The notes: generated by a model not told the origin, from the letters alone. DNA of 64,000 nucleotides from CAVXEF01 sp963827315 (GCA_963827315.1 CAWHAL010000001.1:620001-684000), one strand, 5' to 3'; shown: positions 1 to 9,029, numbered from the stretch's first letter. Numbers and translations are program-made.

Positions 1-499
1 AGATTTTGCTATATTTTACTATGCCCCTCTTGAGACGAATCAGAGGTATTTTGCCGGAGCCGCCTCCCGGAGGCCTGATATTCATTCCTGTCAGATTCCA
101 TTCGCCGCTGTTTACGTCGTATTGTGCGTTGAAGACGAAATCTTTAACGCTTATCTTTTTTAGCTGAGGCCGCAGCAGCAGCAGACTGCCAACCCCGAAA
201 CGCGCGTACACCGTTTTGGCTCTGATAATTGTATCGTCATATTTAGACTTGCGGTGGGGCCGCACTTCGAGCCCCTCGATAACGACAGAACCATTGATAC
301 TAAAATTAACCGACCGCGTCCTGATTTTTGTATTGGTCAGCTCAGCAATCTGTGCAATTGCTATGCTTTTTAGAGCTCGGCCACCAAAGATAAAAAGCAG
401 AAACAGCAGCACCGCCAGAATGGCAAATTCCGGCAGTCGGCTGAGAAGGGTCTTTCTCTCCGCCGCACCCCTGACATGTTCACGCCAGCTTTTAAGCAT
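1..499 (-). CDS. AsmA/TamB-like envelope protein, N-terminal part (cut by window edge)
   Basis: The reading frame is open to the left edge, so only about the first 166 residues are visible. The start ATG has an in-frame TAG directly upstream and a GGACGGAG-type ribosome site, which fixes it. The protein begins with a short basic segment, then one membrane helix around residues 25-45 (FAILAVLLFLLFIF), followed by a beta-rich stretch with the wording 'EGLEVRP' and 'SVKDFVF' that is typical of AsmA-like or TamB-like proteins. Those families are inner-membrane anchored and act in the envelope of diderm bacteria. The assignment is by general pattern only; the diagnostic C-terminal part is outside the window. 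Confidence 0.5.
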   Translation of the reverse strand, partial: MLKSWREHVRGAAERKTLLSRLPEFAILAVLLFLLFIFGGRALKSIAIAQIAELTNTKIRTRSVNFSINGSVVIEGLEVRPHRKSKYDDTIIRAKTVYARFGVGSLLLLRPQLKKISVKDFVFNAQYDVNSGEWNLTGMNIRPPGGGSGKIPLIRLKRGIVKYSKI

Positions 500-556
500 C
501 TATCTGATGCTCCGTCCTGCCTTGGTATGTTCCCGAATGCCCCGCAATCTCAAGTT

Positions 557-1837
557 TTAAGTTTTTAGCTTTTTTATCGCCTTGTCGGCAATATCACGGC
601 GGAAATAAGCTCCCTCAAACTTTATTTTTTCAACGGCCTCGTATGCCTTTGACTTTGCTTGCCTGATGGTTTGTCCCAATGCTGTCACCCCCAGCACTCT
701 GCCGCCGTCGGTTACTATATTTCCGTTCCTGATGGCGGTGCCGGCGTGGAATACCACGACATCTTCAAGGCGACCGGCCTCATCCAGGCCCGTTATCCTT
801 TTACCCTTTTCATAATCGCCCGGATATCCGCCCGACGCCATCACAACGCAGACCGCCGGCCGCTCGTCCCATTCGAGTGTAACCTCATCGAGCCTGCCCT
901 CGCACACCGCAAGACAAACTTCGAGCAGGTCGCTTTTCAGCCGCATCAGAATCGGCTGTGTCTCGGGGTCGCCGAACCGAACGTTGAATTCCAGCACCCT
1001 CGGTCCACCGGCTGTAATCATAAGCCCGGCGTACAGAACGCCCTTATAGGTTGTGTCGTTGCGATTCATTCCGTCAACCACCGGCACAAGAATTTCGCGC
1101 GTTATCTGGTTCATCAGCTCGTCGGTAACCACTGGTGCCGGACTGTAAGCGCCCATCCCTCCGGTGTTTGGTCCTGTGTCGCCGTCGCCTATGGGTTTGT
1201 GGTCCTGCGAAGATTCCATCACATAGATATTTCGACCATCCACGAACGCCAGTATCGAGGCCTCTTCACCCAGCAGTTTATCCTCGACAATGATTTTTTC
1301 TCCCGCGGCGCCGAATATCTTTTTGCACATTATCTGTTCAGCAGCCAGAATTCCGTCCGCAGGGTCATCGCACACGTAAACGCCTTTACCTTTCGCAAGG
1401 CCGGCTGCCTTTATCACCACCGCTTCATCTCTGCTTGCGATATACGCCTTGGCGTCGCTGAACCTGTCGAAAATTCTGCCCTCTGCGGTGGACATCGAAA
1501 CCGACCGCATCAATTGCTTCGCAAAGGCCTTATCTGCCTCCAATTGTGCCGCACCGCCGCTCGGCCCAAACGCCTTTATGCCGGCGGCCTCGAACACATC
1601 AACTGCCCCCGCAGCAAGCGGGTCTTCAGGCCCTACTATCACAAGCTCCACTTTATTGTCTCTGGCAAACTTCACTAATTTGTCCGTGTCATTAACGCCG
1701 ATTGGTATATTTTCTCCGCAGGCTGCTGTGCCGGCATTACCCGGTGCGATGTAAAGTTTGCCTAAGTTTTTCGATTGCTGCACTTTCCAAGCTATTGCAT
1801 GTTCTCTGCCGCCGTTGCCTATTAGCAGTACATTCAT
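557..1837 (-). CDS. purD: Phosphoribosylamine-glycine ligase
   Basis: Second step of de novo purine synthesis: ATP-dependent joining of phosphoribosylamine and glycine to GAR, in the cytoplasm. The 426-residue product matches the usual length. It opens with the PurD signature MNVLLIGNGGREHA, has ATP-grasp features in the middle (KAAGLAKGKGV) and ends with the usual C-terminal domain (NVRFGDPETQ then the VVMASGGYPG segment). I chose the ATG at 1837, with GAGG eight bases upstream, over an in-frame TTG at 1843. A sigma70-type promoter lies upstream (1889-1917). The gene is transcribed alone. Confidence 0.96.
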   Translation of the reverse strand: MNVLLIGNGGREHAIAWKVQQSKNLGKLYIAPGNAGTAACGENIPIGVNDTDKLVKFARDNKVELVIVGPEDPLAAGAVDVFEAAGIKAFGPSGGAAQLEADKAFAKQLMRSVSMSTAEGRIFDRFSDAKAYIASRDEAVVIKAAGLAKGKGVYVCDDPADGILAAEQIMCKKIFGAAGEKIIVEDKLLGEEASILAFVDGRNIYVMESSQDHKPIGDGDTGPNTGGMGAYSPAPVVTDELMNQITREILVPVVDGMNRNDTTYKGVLYAGLMITAGGPRVLEFNVRFGDPETQPILMRLKSDLLEVCLAVCEGRLDEVTLEWDERPAVCVVMASGGYPGDYEKGKRITGLDEAGRLEDVVVFHAGTAIRNGNIVTDGGRVLGVTALGQTIRQAKSKAYEAVEKIKFEGAYFRRDIADKAIKKLKT

Positions 1838-1888
1838 CTGCAAACCTCGAATCTGCTTACGTGCCTTTTAATTTCCTCCTTGAGCTGC

Positions 1889-1917
1889 ACTATACGTTAT
1901 CGGCACTTGATAATCAA
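1889..1917 (-). promoter_or_regulatory. Predicted sigma70-type promoter of purD
   Basis: Read on the minus strand: TTGATT, a 17-base spacer, then TATAGT. The predicted transcript starts about 45 bases before the purD ATG. A strong AAGGAGG sits in this leader, but about 35 bases from the ATG, too far to serve purD. Confidence 0.6.
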
Positions 1918-1939
1918 TAGCATCTTCCGTGTATCCCTG

Positions 1940-2275
1940 TGATAACCTGGGGAGTTTCGATAAGAAATGGAAAAGATTTTTAAGGTGCGCAAACTATTAA
2001 GCCCGCTGAACTTCGGCGTAGTTTCCCTGGTCCGGTGGCCGCAAAAAATTCAAGATTTTCAGAGCGGGATGCCGATGCGCCTGATAGCAAATAAGAAATC
2101 AGGTGGCTCTGGAAAATGGCCAATTCGGCTATGATTAGTTTGACCTTGTAATGCCGATTTCTCAAAACTGCACACAGGTCAGAGCGAAATCCGGGCATAG
2201 CAGGAGATAGCTAACAGAGTAAAGGAAAGAGCCACAGAAGTCTTGGGAGAGCACAAAATGCTCTCCCACTTTTTT
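1940..2275 (+). ncRNA. Possible structured non-coding RNA (RNase P RNA-like blocks), family uncertain
   Basis: There is no convincing gene between purD and ruvB, yet a strong plus-strand terminator closes the interval. The stretch contains many pairings: AAACTA/TAGTTT around 1991-2025, CCTGAT/ATCAGG (2081-2104), TGGCC/GGCTA (2117-2131) and TGACCT/AGGTCA (about 2140-2180). Segment 2181-2240 carries blocks that resemble the first conserved region of bacterial RNase P RNA in the right order: GAAATCCGGGC, GCAGG, CTAAC, then GGAAAGAGCCACAGAA. The rest of RNase P RNA is not seen downstream, so it could be a truncated rnpB, another RNA, or chance. A 56-codon ORF from ATG 1967 with a weak ribosome site is the alternative. 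Confidence 0.35.
2245..2275 (+). terminator. Rho-independent terminator
   Basis: Nine-base-pair stem GGGAGAGCA / TGCTCTCCC with a five-base loop, followed by ACTTTTTT. The T-run is on the plus strand, so it ends a plus-strand transcript although no plus-strand protein gene lies upstream. Confidence 0.8.
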
Positions 2276-2313
2276 GGAATTCAAACGCCGGCCGAAGTGC
2301 CGGTTAAATAGGC

Positions 2314-3348
2314 TTATTGAAAGAGTTCTGGCTGGCCGGGTTTTTTCCGGGCAAGTTTCAGGTTGAGATGTTGGCAGGCGGCTTTTGTGATTTCCCGTCC
2401 TCGTTTTGTTCGCCTGACAAAGCCTCTCTGCAAAAGATAAGGCTCTACCACATCTTCGAGCGTGTCCCTTTCTTCACCAAGAGTGGCGGCGAGGGCATCA
2501 ATACCCGCTGGGCCGCCCTCGTAAACATTGGCCAGGGCCCGCAGGAATGCCCTGTCTAACTCATCTAAGCCGAGCGGGTCGATTTGTTCCATCTTCAGGG
2601 CGTTCTCGACGATTTCGGTATTGAGGGTGCCGGTGCCTTTTACCTGGGCGTAATCACGGACACGCTTTAAGAGTCGATTTGCTACTCTCGGCGTCCCACG
2701 GCTGCGGCTTGCAATCAGTTCCAAAGTTCCGTCAGCGCACTGCAATTGCAGTAGGCTGGCTGAGCGTTTGAGGATTGCGGTAAGCTCATCGGGGTTGTAG
2801 AAATCCAGATGGTAGAGCATCCCGAATCTTCCCCTAAGTGGTGCGCTTAGTAGGCCGGCACGCGTTGTTGCGCCGATTAAAGTGAAACGTTTGAGCGGAA
2901 AGTTTATGGTCTTTGCGTGCAGGCCGCTATCCACGGTGAAGTCGACCCTGAACTCCTCCATCGCAGGATATAGAAATTCCTCTACCGGAGTGCTTAAACG
3001 ATGTATCTCATCAATGAATAATACTTCGCCCGTGCCGATATTGCTCAAAAGCCCCATCAGGTCACCCTGTTTAGTCAGCGCCGGCCCCGACGTGCAGCGT
3101 ATATTTGCGTCCATTTCGTTGGCGACTACGTGGGCCAGGGTGGTCTTGCCTAAGCCGGGCGGGCCGTAAAACAGTATGTGTTCCAGCGGCTCGTTCCTTC
3201 GCTTGGCGGCTTCAATCGCAATTTTTAGCTTGTCGATGACCTTTTGCTGGCCGACGCACTCGCGCAGGTGCTTCGGGCGAAGCGAAACGTTGAAGCCTTC
3301 TTCCGCCTCGTTAATTGACTGTCTGCTTATTACCCTGTCTATCACCAT
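2314..3348 (-). CDS. ruvB: Holliday junction branch migration ATPase RuvB
   Basis: Motor of the RuvABC complex that drives branch migration of Holliday junctions in recombination repair. The 344-residue protein shows Walker A GPPGLGKTT, Walker B/DEIHRL, sensor I GATTRAG, the arginine-finger region RGRFG and the C-terminal winged-helix with GGPAGIDALA. It is the last gene of the hisC-to-ruvB minus-strand run, 42 bases after ruvA. Confidence 0.97.
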   Translation of the reverse strand: MVIDRVISRQSINEAEEGFNVSLRPKHLRECVGQQKVIDKLKIAIEAAKRRNEPLEHILFYGPPGLGKTTLAHVVANEMDANIRCTSGPALTKQGDLMGLLSNIGTGEVLFIDEIHRLSTPVEEFLYPAMEEFRVDFTVDSGLHAKTINFPLKRFTLIGATTRAGLLSAPLRGRFGMLYHLDFYNPDELTAILKRSASLLQLQCADGTLELIASRSRGTPRVANRLLKRVRDYAQVKGTGTLNTEIVENALKMEQIDPLGLDELDRAFLRALANVYEGGPAGIDALAATLGEERDTLEDVVEPYLLQRGFVRRTKRGREITKAACQHLNLKLARKKPGQPELFQ

Positions 3349-3390
3349 ACAATCTTGTTTTGAGTCTTTAGTCTTTTGTCTTGGGTCTGA

Positions 3391-4017
3391 CTATACCTCA
3401 ATTCCCTGCTTCAATCTGTACACCAACGGCACAAGCTCTTCCGCAGATTTAATGTCAGGGTGTTTTTTGCACGCAAGCTCAACCAGCTCAATCGCCTCGT
3501 TTCTCTTTTCGCCCCAGGCGATAAGAATCTCTAATGTCTCCGCCTGGAATGGCCGAAACGCCGCCTTCGCCGCTGCCTGCTCGATACCTATTGCAAAGCT
3601 GCCCAATTTGCCCTTCAATTCCGCGATAATCTGCTGGGCTGTCCTTTTGCCGATACCATTCAGCGCCATCAGCATCTTGTCATCACCCGCTTCAATCGCC
3701 GAGGCGATACTGGCTATCGGCATACTCAGCGAGCGCAGCCCTTTGCGGATTCCGATGCCCTTTACGCTGGTGAACTTCTCGAAAAAGTCCCGCTCAGTGT
3801 CGCTCAGGAAACCCACGATTCTCGGAATGAGATTTCCGCCGCCTAAAGAACCTTCGTAGTATTCCATGGTGCATAGAACAATATCGGAGCCGATTTTGTC
3901 CGCCAGAGCATTTACGCAGTAGCTCGGCAGCATCACTTCATAGCTGATGTTACCCACCTGCACCAGCGCCGTATCGGAATCGAGCTTGACGAGTTTTCCT
4001 TCAATCTTCGCAATCAT
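3391..4017 (-). CDS. ruvA: Holliday junction DNA-binding protein RuvA
   Basis: Tetrameric junction-binding subunit that loads RuvB. The 208-residue protein has the N-terminal OB fold (MIAKIEGKLV), two helix-hairpin-helix motifs (VKGIGIRKG and LNGIGKRTAQQI, residues ~75-125) and the C-terminal RuvB-binding domain. Located 22 bases after ruvC, as expected for a ruvCAB operon. Confidence 0.96.
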   Translation of the reverse strand: MIAKIEGKLVKLDSDTALVQVGNISYEVMLPSYCVNALADKIGSDIVLCTMEYYEGSLGGGNLIPRIVGFLSDTERDFFEKFTSVKGIGIRKGLRSLSMPIASIASAIEAGDDKMLMALNGIGKRTAQQIIAELKGKLGSFAIGIEQAAAKAAFRPFQAETLEILIAWGEKRNEAIELVELACKKHPDIKSAEELVPLVYRLKQGIEV

Positions 4018-4039
4018 ATTCGGTTAGGGGTTGTTAACT

Positions 4040-4528
4040 TTAACCCACCGTCTCCACCGTTGCAGAGTTTGCGCAGCATAGTGCAGCAGCCACTGCATCG
4101 GCGACGTCGGCCGGCTCCGGCACCTGACGCAGCGACAGAAGGGTTTGAATGGTCCTTTGCACCTGTTCCTTCGATGCTTGGCCATTGCCGGTAAGGGATT
4201 TTTTTATCCGCGTTGCGCTGAAACTTTTGACTTCGACACCGGCCTGTGCGCACTTTTGTAATATAACACCTCTTGCGTGTCCCATCAATATCGCCGTCTT
4301 GGGGTGTGCATAGTGAGAGTACAACTCCTCCACCGCCACAACATCGGGCTTAAACTTTCCCAGCAGCGAATCTGTATCTTCCGCAACACTGTTTAACCTT
4401 GCCTCAATCGCCAAGCTGCCGTCAGTTCTGAAAATACCTGCTTCAATCAATTTATACCTGTCACCGCTTGCTTCCACACAGGCATATCCACATGTCTGCA
4501 AACCCGGGTCAATGCCGAGAATCCTCAT
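4040..4528 (-). CDS. ruvC: Holliday junction resolvase RuvC
   Basis: Endonuclease that cuts Holliday junctions. The 162-residue protein carries the RNase H-like fold with the catalytic acids visible: MRILGIDPG (first Asp), VAVEELY (Glu) and ADVADAVAAAL (two Asp near the C-terminus). It overlaps the stop of cysS by four bases (ATGA), so translation is probably coupled. Confidence 0.96.
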   Translation of the reverse strand: MRILGIDPGLQTCGYACVEASGDRYKLIEAGIFRTDGSLAIEARLNSVAEDTDSLLGKFKPDVVAVEELYSHYAHPKTAILMGHARGVILQKCAQAGVEVKSFSATRIKKSLTGNGQASKEQVQRTIQTLLSLRQVPEPADVADAVAAALCCANSATVETVG

Positions 4529-5984
4529 TTGAGTCTCCAGGTAGTTCCGTCGGGTTTATCTTCCAACACGATACCAATTTTATCCAGGTCAGCGCGAGTG
4601 GCATCAGCTAATTTGAAATCCTTTCGTTTGCGAGCTTCATTGCGGCGTTCAATAAGTCTTTTTAGGAATTCTGCTAAGGTGATATCGTCATATCTTTCTT
4701 TTACGATTCCCAGACAATCCCCACCCAATTGTCTAAACAGGCCATCCACGGCGTCGAAGGTTGCCTTTGTTCCATCCCCCTGTGCAAGGAGATCATCTGC
4801 CAACCGAACCAGTTCAAACAGGACAGACAATGCGATGGAGGTATTTAAATCGTCATTCATAGCAGTTTCAAATTTTTCTTTTAGTTCAGTTAGCTGCTTT
4901 TCAACCTTTTTGTCAATTTCACCTTCAGCCGCAGAGTTCCAAATCTGCCTCACTTTTATAACTGCATTACTTATTTTTTCATAGCCGCTCTGGGCTGCGA
5001 ACAAAGCAGCATCTGAAAAATCCAGCGGGCTTCTGTAATGACTATTAAGAATCAACTGTCTTATAGCCAACGGGTCGTAACTGCGTGTCAGCTTCTGGTG
5101 TGTGCCGGAAAAGGCCTGCTTTAGGGTTATGAAATTGTCCAGACTTTTGCCCATTTTCTGGCCGTCAACTGTAACCATATTATTATGCAGCCAGTATTTG
5201 ACGAACGGCACGCCTGCGGCGGCCTGGGCCTGAGCGATTTCGCATTCGTGATGTGGGAACTGATTTTCTATTCCGCCGCCGTGAATATCAAACGGCTGCC
5301 CCAAGTACTTTGTGCTCATAACCGAGCACTCTAAATGCCAGCCGGGAAATCCTGCGCCCCACGGACTCGGCCACTGCATAATATGGTTGGCTTCGGCTTT
5401 CTTCCAAAGTGCAAAATCCGCCGGATGTTTTTTATCCGGCGATACTTCCACGCGGCGCCTGCCTGCATATCTTCAACCTTTCGGCCTGATAGTTTGCCGT
5501 ACTCATCGAACTTCGACACATCAAAGTACACCGAGCCATTTACCTCGTAGGCATAGCCCTTATCCAGAAGTTTCTTAACAAGCTCTATCTGCTCAACGAT
5601 ATGTCCGCTTGCTCGCGGGCTTATATCAGGCCGAACGCAGTTCAATGCGTCCATATCCTCGAAGTAGCTGCGGGTATAAAACTCAGCCAGTGCCATCGGA
5701 TGCTTTTTTTCTTTCGCCGCCGCCTTTGCAATCTTGTCTTCACCCTCATCAGCGTCGTCGGTCAGATGCCCCACGTCGGTGATGTTCTGCACATAAGTTA
5801 CACCGTATCCTAAGTACCGCAGATACCTCACAAGCACGTCAAAACTCACATAACTCTTAGCGTGCCCCAAGTGTGCATGCCCATAAACCGTCGGCCCGCA
5901 AACGTAGATTCCAACCCTGCCTTTTTTTACCGGCCTAAACTCCTCTTTTTTTCTCGTCAGACTGTTATAAAGTTTTAGTCCCAT
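4525..5984 (-). CDS. cysS: Cysteinyl-tRNA synthetase, interrupted by a one-base frameshift
   Basis: Charges tRNA-Cys; essential. The N-terminal frame holds CGPTVYGHAHLGHA (HIGH-type motif), and the downstream frame holds ECSVMS, the zinc-site region and KMGKS (KMSKS-type motif), ending with the anticodon-binding part. Both frames together give the usual length (~486 residues) if one base is restored near 5454/5455. At that point QAGA should continue with RVEVSP, but the frame slips to AWKYRR. The start is ATG 5984, with GAAGG nine bases upstream. The break falls directly after GCGC within an Ala codon, exactly as in gap. Most likely a consensus error; a real mutation in an essential gene would be surprising. 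Confidence 0.9.
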
Positions 5985-6007
5985 CAGCAAACGCCTTCAA
6001 CGAACTT

Positions 6008-6052
6008 TTTGCACTCCCTCGACTTCGCTCGGGATGGTGAGCAAAGTCGAAC
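6008..6052. repeat. Interspersed 'CGAAGTCGA' repeat inside the operon
   Basis: The 72-base gap between ispF and cysS contains CTCGACTTCGCTCGGGAT followed by AGCAAAGTCGAAC. The same CGACTTCGCTCAGG wording recurs near 31935, 32063, 55268 and 61305. It is a dispersed non-coding repeat common in draft bacterial genomes. Confidence 0.6.
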
Positions 6053-6056
6053 CATT

Positions 6057-6569
6057 TCACAGCGTTCTTTTGTGTTTTCTTCTTACCAGTGCTATTGCGG
6101 TAGCGGCGATTGCTTCTCCGGCGCCGATTTCGCCGACTCCTTCGTTTGTTTTCGCTTTGACATTGACGGCGTTAAAGTCGATTCCTAAAAGACTCGCAAT
6201 GGCCCTTTTCATTTGTGTTTTGAGCGGTCCTAATTTCGGCTCTTCAGCGTGTATCGTCAGGTCGATGTTGACAATCTGCCATCGCTGGTCTTCGATGCGC
6301 TGCTTTACGTCGCGTAAGAGTTCTTTACTGTCGGCGTCCTTGAATTTCGGATCGGTGTCAGGGAATAATGAACCTATATCGCCCATAGCTGCTGCGCCGA
6401 GCAGCGCGTCGATGATTGCGTGCAGCGCGACATCGCCGTCGCTGTGGCCAGCTAAGCCGTCAGCGTTGGGTATGTGGATTCCGCCTAACATCAGCTTCCT
6501 GCCCTCAGTAACGATATGGATGTCGGTGCCGATGCCTGTTCGATATTCGTGGTCGTGCTCTTCAATCAC
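6057..6569 (-). CDS. ispF: 2-C-methyl-D-erythritol 2,4-cyclodiphosphate synthase
   Basis: Makes MEcPP in the non-mevalonate isoprenoid pathway. The 170-residue protein has the metal-binding signature GIGTDIH at the start, GHSDGDVALHAIIDALLG and the MGDIGSLFPD segment. Its ATG overlaps the hisB stop by four bases. Stand-alone IspF, not fused to IspD. Confidence 0.96.
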   Translation of the reverse strand: MIEEHDHEYRTGIGTDIHIVTEGRKLMLGGIHIPNADGLAGHSDGDVALHAIIDALLGAAAMGDIGSLFPDTDPKFKDADSKELLRDVKQRIEDQRWQIVNIDLTIHAEEPKLGPLKTQMKRAIASLLGIDFNAVNVKAKTNEGVGEIGAGEAIAATAIALVRRKHKRTL

Positions 6570-7150
6570 AGTGTACCCTTTGTACTCGGAATGTCGGTGC
6601 CGACGATTTTCACCGCTGCGCCGAGCGCCTGGCCGAGCCCTTTGAAAATCGCCTCAGCTATATGGTGACTATTTGTCCCATACGGCACGTTTATATGCAG
6701 ATTAAACTTTCCCGTGTTGGAGAAACTGCGTACCATTTCTTCGAGGCACTGGACGTCGAAGTCGCCGATTTTGTCGGTGTGGTAGTCAACGTTATATACG
6801 CAGCTTGGCCGGCCGGATAGGTCCACCGAAACATTTGCGATCGTCTCTTCCATCGGGACGGAGCTGTGGCCGTACCGGGCGATGCCTTTTTTATCGCCGA
6901 GTGCTTCGACCAGCGCCTGGCCGAGGCATATTGCTATATCTTCGACGGTATGATGTGCGTCTGTCTCGAGGTCGCCTTTGGCTTTTACCGTTAGGTCGAT
7001 TTTGCTGTGCTTGCTGAGGTGTGTAAGCATGTGGTCTAAAAAACCGATGCCGCTGTCGATTTCGTATTTGCCGACACCATCGAGATTGAGCTTAACCGTA
7101 ACATCGGTTTCTTTGGTTTTTCTCTTAATTTTGGCAGTCCTTTGTTTCAT
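6566..7150 (-). CDS. hisB: Imidazoleglycerol-phosphate dehydratase
   Basis: Sixth step of histidine synthesis. Monofunctional form of 194 residues with both duplicated metal-binding motifs visible, DAHHTVEDI and NSHHIAEAIFK. There is no phosphatase domain. It sits ten bases behind hisC, in one transcription unit. Confidence 0.96.
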   Translation of the reverse strand: MKQRTAKIKRKTKETDVTVKLNLDGVGKYEIDSGIGFLDHMLTHLSKHSKIDLTVKAKGDLETDAHHTVEDIAICLGQALVEALGDKKGIARYGHSSVPMEETIANVSVDLSGRPSCVYNVDYHTDKIGDFDVQCLEEMVRSFSNTGKFNLHINVPYGTNSHHIAEAIFKGLGQALGAAVKIVGTDIPSTKGTL

Positions 7151-7160
7151 AGCGATGTCC

Positions 7161-8210
7161 TTACTTTGCTAAGATTTTTTTCAAAGCGGAGAGCAGTTTA
7201 TCATTTTGCTCGCTCGTTCCAACGGTAATTCTAAGTTTATCATTTAGGTTGGGATAATCGAAGTATCTTACGTAGATTTTTTGTTCAATCAGCTTTTCGT
7301 AGATTTCCGATGCTTTGGGGGTTTTGCATTTAGCCAGGACAAAGTTTGCGCTGCTGTCCGGTACGTCGAGGCCGAGGTCTCTTAGCTGCTGGGTCAGTCT
7401 GGCTCGTTCTGCGTTTACTTTTTTTACGTTTTGTCTGAAGTAGTCCTGGTCTTGTATGGCAGCCGTCGCCGCGGCAATTGCAATGGAATCAACGTTGTAG
7501 GAGTCCTTAACCTTCATCAGTCCTTTTATCAGGTTCTCATTTGCGATGCCAAAACCGAATCTCAGTCCTGCGAGCGAATATCCTTTGCTCATCGAGCGAA
7601 GTATGATTACATTATCGAAATCTTTTACAAGCTCAAGGCAGGTTTCCTGAGCAAAGTCGACGTATGCCTCGTCAATCAGCAGTACCCCTTTTAGTTTTTT
7701 TGCGAGCCGGCTGATTTTCTGTTTTGGTATGAATGTCCCGCTCGGTGCGTTTGGATTGCAGACAATGGTTTGGGCAGCGCCTGCCGCAGCTAATTTTTCA
7801 GCCGGCAGATTAAATTCACTGCCGAATGGAACTTCAATCGCCTCGCAGTTCTGCAGATTTGCCAGTACTGGATAAAGCGAGTATGTGGGAACAGGGTATG
7901 CGACGGCCCGGCCTTCATCGCAAAATGCGCAGAAGGCCATTTTCAGCAGCTCATCGCCGCCGTTGCAGCAAATTATGTAATCTGAGGGGACTTTGAGCAC
8001 CTCTGAGGCTGCCTTGCGGAACTTATTGCCCTGCGGGTCGGGGTATCGACGCAACTGCTCTTGGGATATATTGCGGATTGCGTTCATAACAGCCGGCGAA
8101 GGCGGATAGGGATTCTCATTGGTGTTGAGTTTTACCACACCGGTTTCTGCCGGCTGAAAGCCAGGCTGATAACCCTCCGCCTTTTCAATATTTTCTCGAA
8201 AATATCCCAT
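7161..8210 (-). CDS. hisC: Histidinol-phosphate aminotransferase
   Basis: PLP-dependent fold-type I aminotransferase of 349 residues. Visible signatures are NTNENPYPPSP near the N-terminus, the PLP-contacting NPNAPSGT, and the Schiff-base lysine in SMSKGYSLAGLRFGFG. First gene of the long minus-strand operon running to ruvB. Confidence 0.95.
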   Translation of the reverse strand: MGYFRENIEKAEGYQPGFQPAETGVVKLNTNENPYPPSPAVMNAIRNISQEQLRRYPDPQGNKFRKAASEVLKVPSDYIICCNGGDELLKMAFCAFCDEGRAVAYPVPTYSLYPVLANLQNCEAIEVPFGSEFNLPAEKLAAAGAAQTIVCNPNAPSGTFIPKQKISRLAKKLKGVLLIDEAYVDFAQETCLELVKDFDNVIILRSMSKGYSLAGLRFGFGIANENLIKGLMKVKDSYNVDSIAIAAATAAIQDQDYFRQNVKKVNAERARLTQQLRDLGLDVPDSSANFVLAKCKTPKASEIYEKLIEQKIYVRYFDYPNLNDKLRITVGTSEQNDKLLSALKKILAK

Positions 8211-8254
8211 TACTTACTCGCATCTCGTATTGCGTGCAAAGAATCCCATCTCCT

Positions 8255-8290
8255 ATCCGCTGACCGCTATACGCTGTACGCTATTTTTCG
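8255..8290. repeat. Low-complexity 'CGCTATACGCTGTACGCT' tract
   Basis: The interval 8211-8505 between hisC and the lipoprotein gene is non-coding. It contains a short tract of tandem CGCTNNACGCT-type units; a relative occurs at 53602-53630. The rest of the interval shows nothing I can name. Confidence 0.5.
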
Positions 8291-8505
8291 CTGATTATAC
8301 GGATATTTGGCCGAAAGTGAAAGGGTGATTTTAGCAGTATTCGCAGTATGATGCTGCTGCCGGAAACCCTCGATATAGTGGAGGTAATTTTTTTGCGTAT
8401 TAGACGCATTATTTGCTGGCAAAAAGGTCGGTACTGTTTACAATTTGGCCAGGACGTATGGGATAACAAGGTGTTTTTTTGCAGAGTAAGAAAGGAGCGG
8501 TTGCA

Positions 8506-8967
8506 ATGAAGGAAAAATATGGAGTCCTGAGAATCGTCTCGGTAGCGGTGGCATTACTTATGTGTGTTGGTTGTGGTGCCCCCTCGTCGTTTGTCAGAGG
8601 CAGTACAGGCTGGAAAGTCATCGAGGTGCGTGAAGGCCTGAATAGTGATTGCGAAAAGGCGTGGCAGACGACTGTGGATACGGTAGCACGAAATTGGGAC
8701 ATCGAAATGATGGATAAAGAAAGCGGTTATCTTCGGACCGCGTGGACTTATGGAATCAGCGGTGGGGTGTATAATCAATATCGCGGCCGGCTGACGGTTA
8801 AATTCCCGGGAGGCCAGCAGTGCAATAAACTGGAGGTAAGAACGGAAGCGCAATGGCTCGCGGACTACTATACTGGTAACTGGATCAGTGGATTTGACAC
8901 CGCGTTTAATCGTGATGTATATGGCGCACTGTCTGGACGGTTAGGACGAACTGTGCCGACCGAGTAA
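8506..8967 (+). CDS. Small predicted lipoprotein
   Basis: The 153-residue product has a signal peptide ending in a lipobox (LMCVGC, cysteine about residue 24), so it is probably anchored to a membrane facing the periplasm. The start at 8506 is set by AGGAG seven bases upstream; an in-frame upstream TTG lacks a ribosome site. The mature part has no motif I recognise. Phrases such as CEKAWQTTVDTVARNWDIEMMDKESGYLRTAW (residues ~45-75, abbreviated here by sense) resemble small BamC-like or DUF4136-like lipoproteins only in style. It is a single gene, convergent with accD. Confidence 0.7.
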   Translation: MKEKYGVLRIVSVAVALLMCVGCGAPSSFVRGSTGWKVIEVREGLNSDCEKAWQTTVDTVARNWDIEMMDKESGYLRTAWTYGISGGVYNQYRGRLTVKFPGGQQCNKLEVRTEAQWLADYYTGNWISGFDTAFNRDVYGALSGRLGRTVPTE

Positions 8968-9029
8968 ATTTCTTTTCGTGCGAAATTTCGTTAGTCAAAG
9001 GCCTGTTCCTGCGGACGGCGCAGCACAAA

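Noticed and set aside
659..1678. 339-codon plus-strand frame opposite purD
   Set aside because: Shadow of purD; the text has no protein-like pattern and purD is a certain gene.
1980..2198. 72-codon minus-strand frame upstream of ruvB
   Set aside because: No ribosome site or recognisable text, and it lies over the structured RNA candidate; likely chance.
5448..5465. Programmed -1 frameshifting in cysS and gap
   Set aside because: A -1 shift would restore both proteins, but there is no X XXY YYZ slippery heptamer or evident downstream pseudoknot; not adopted as the main explanation.
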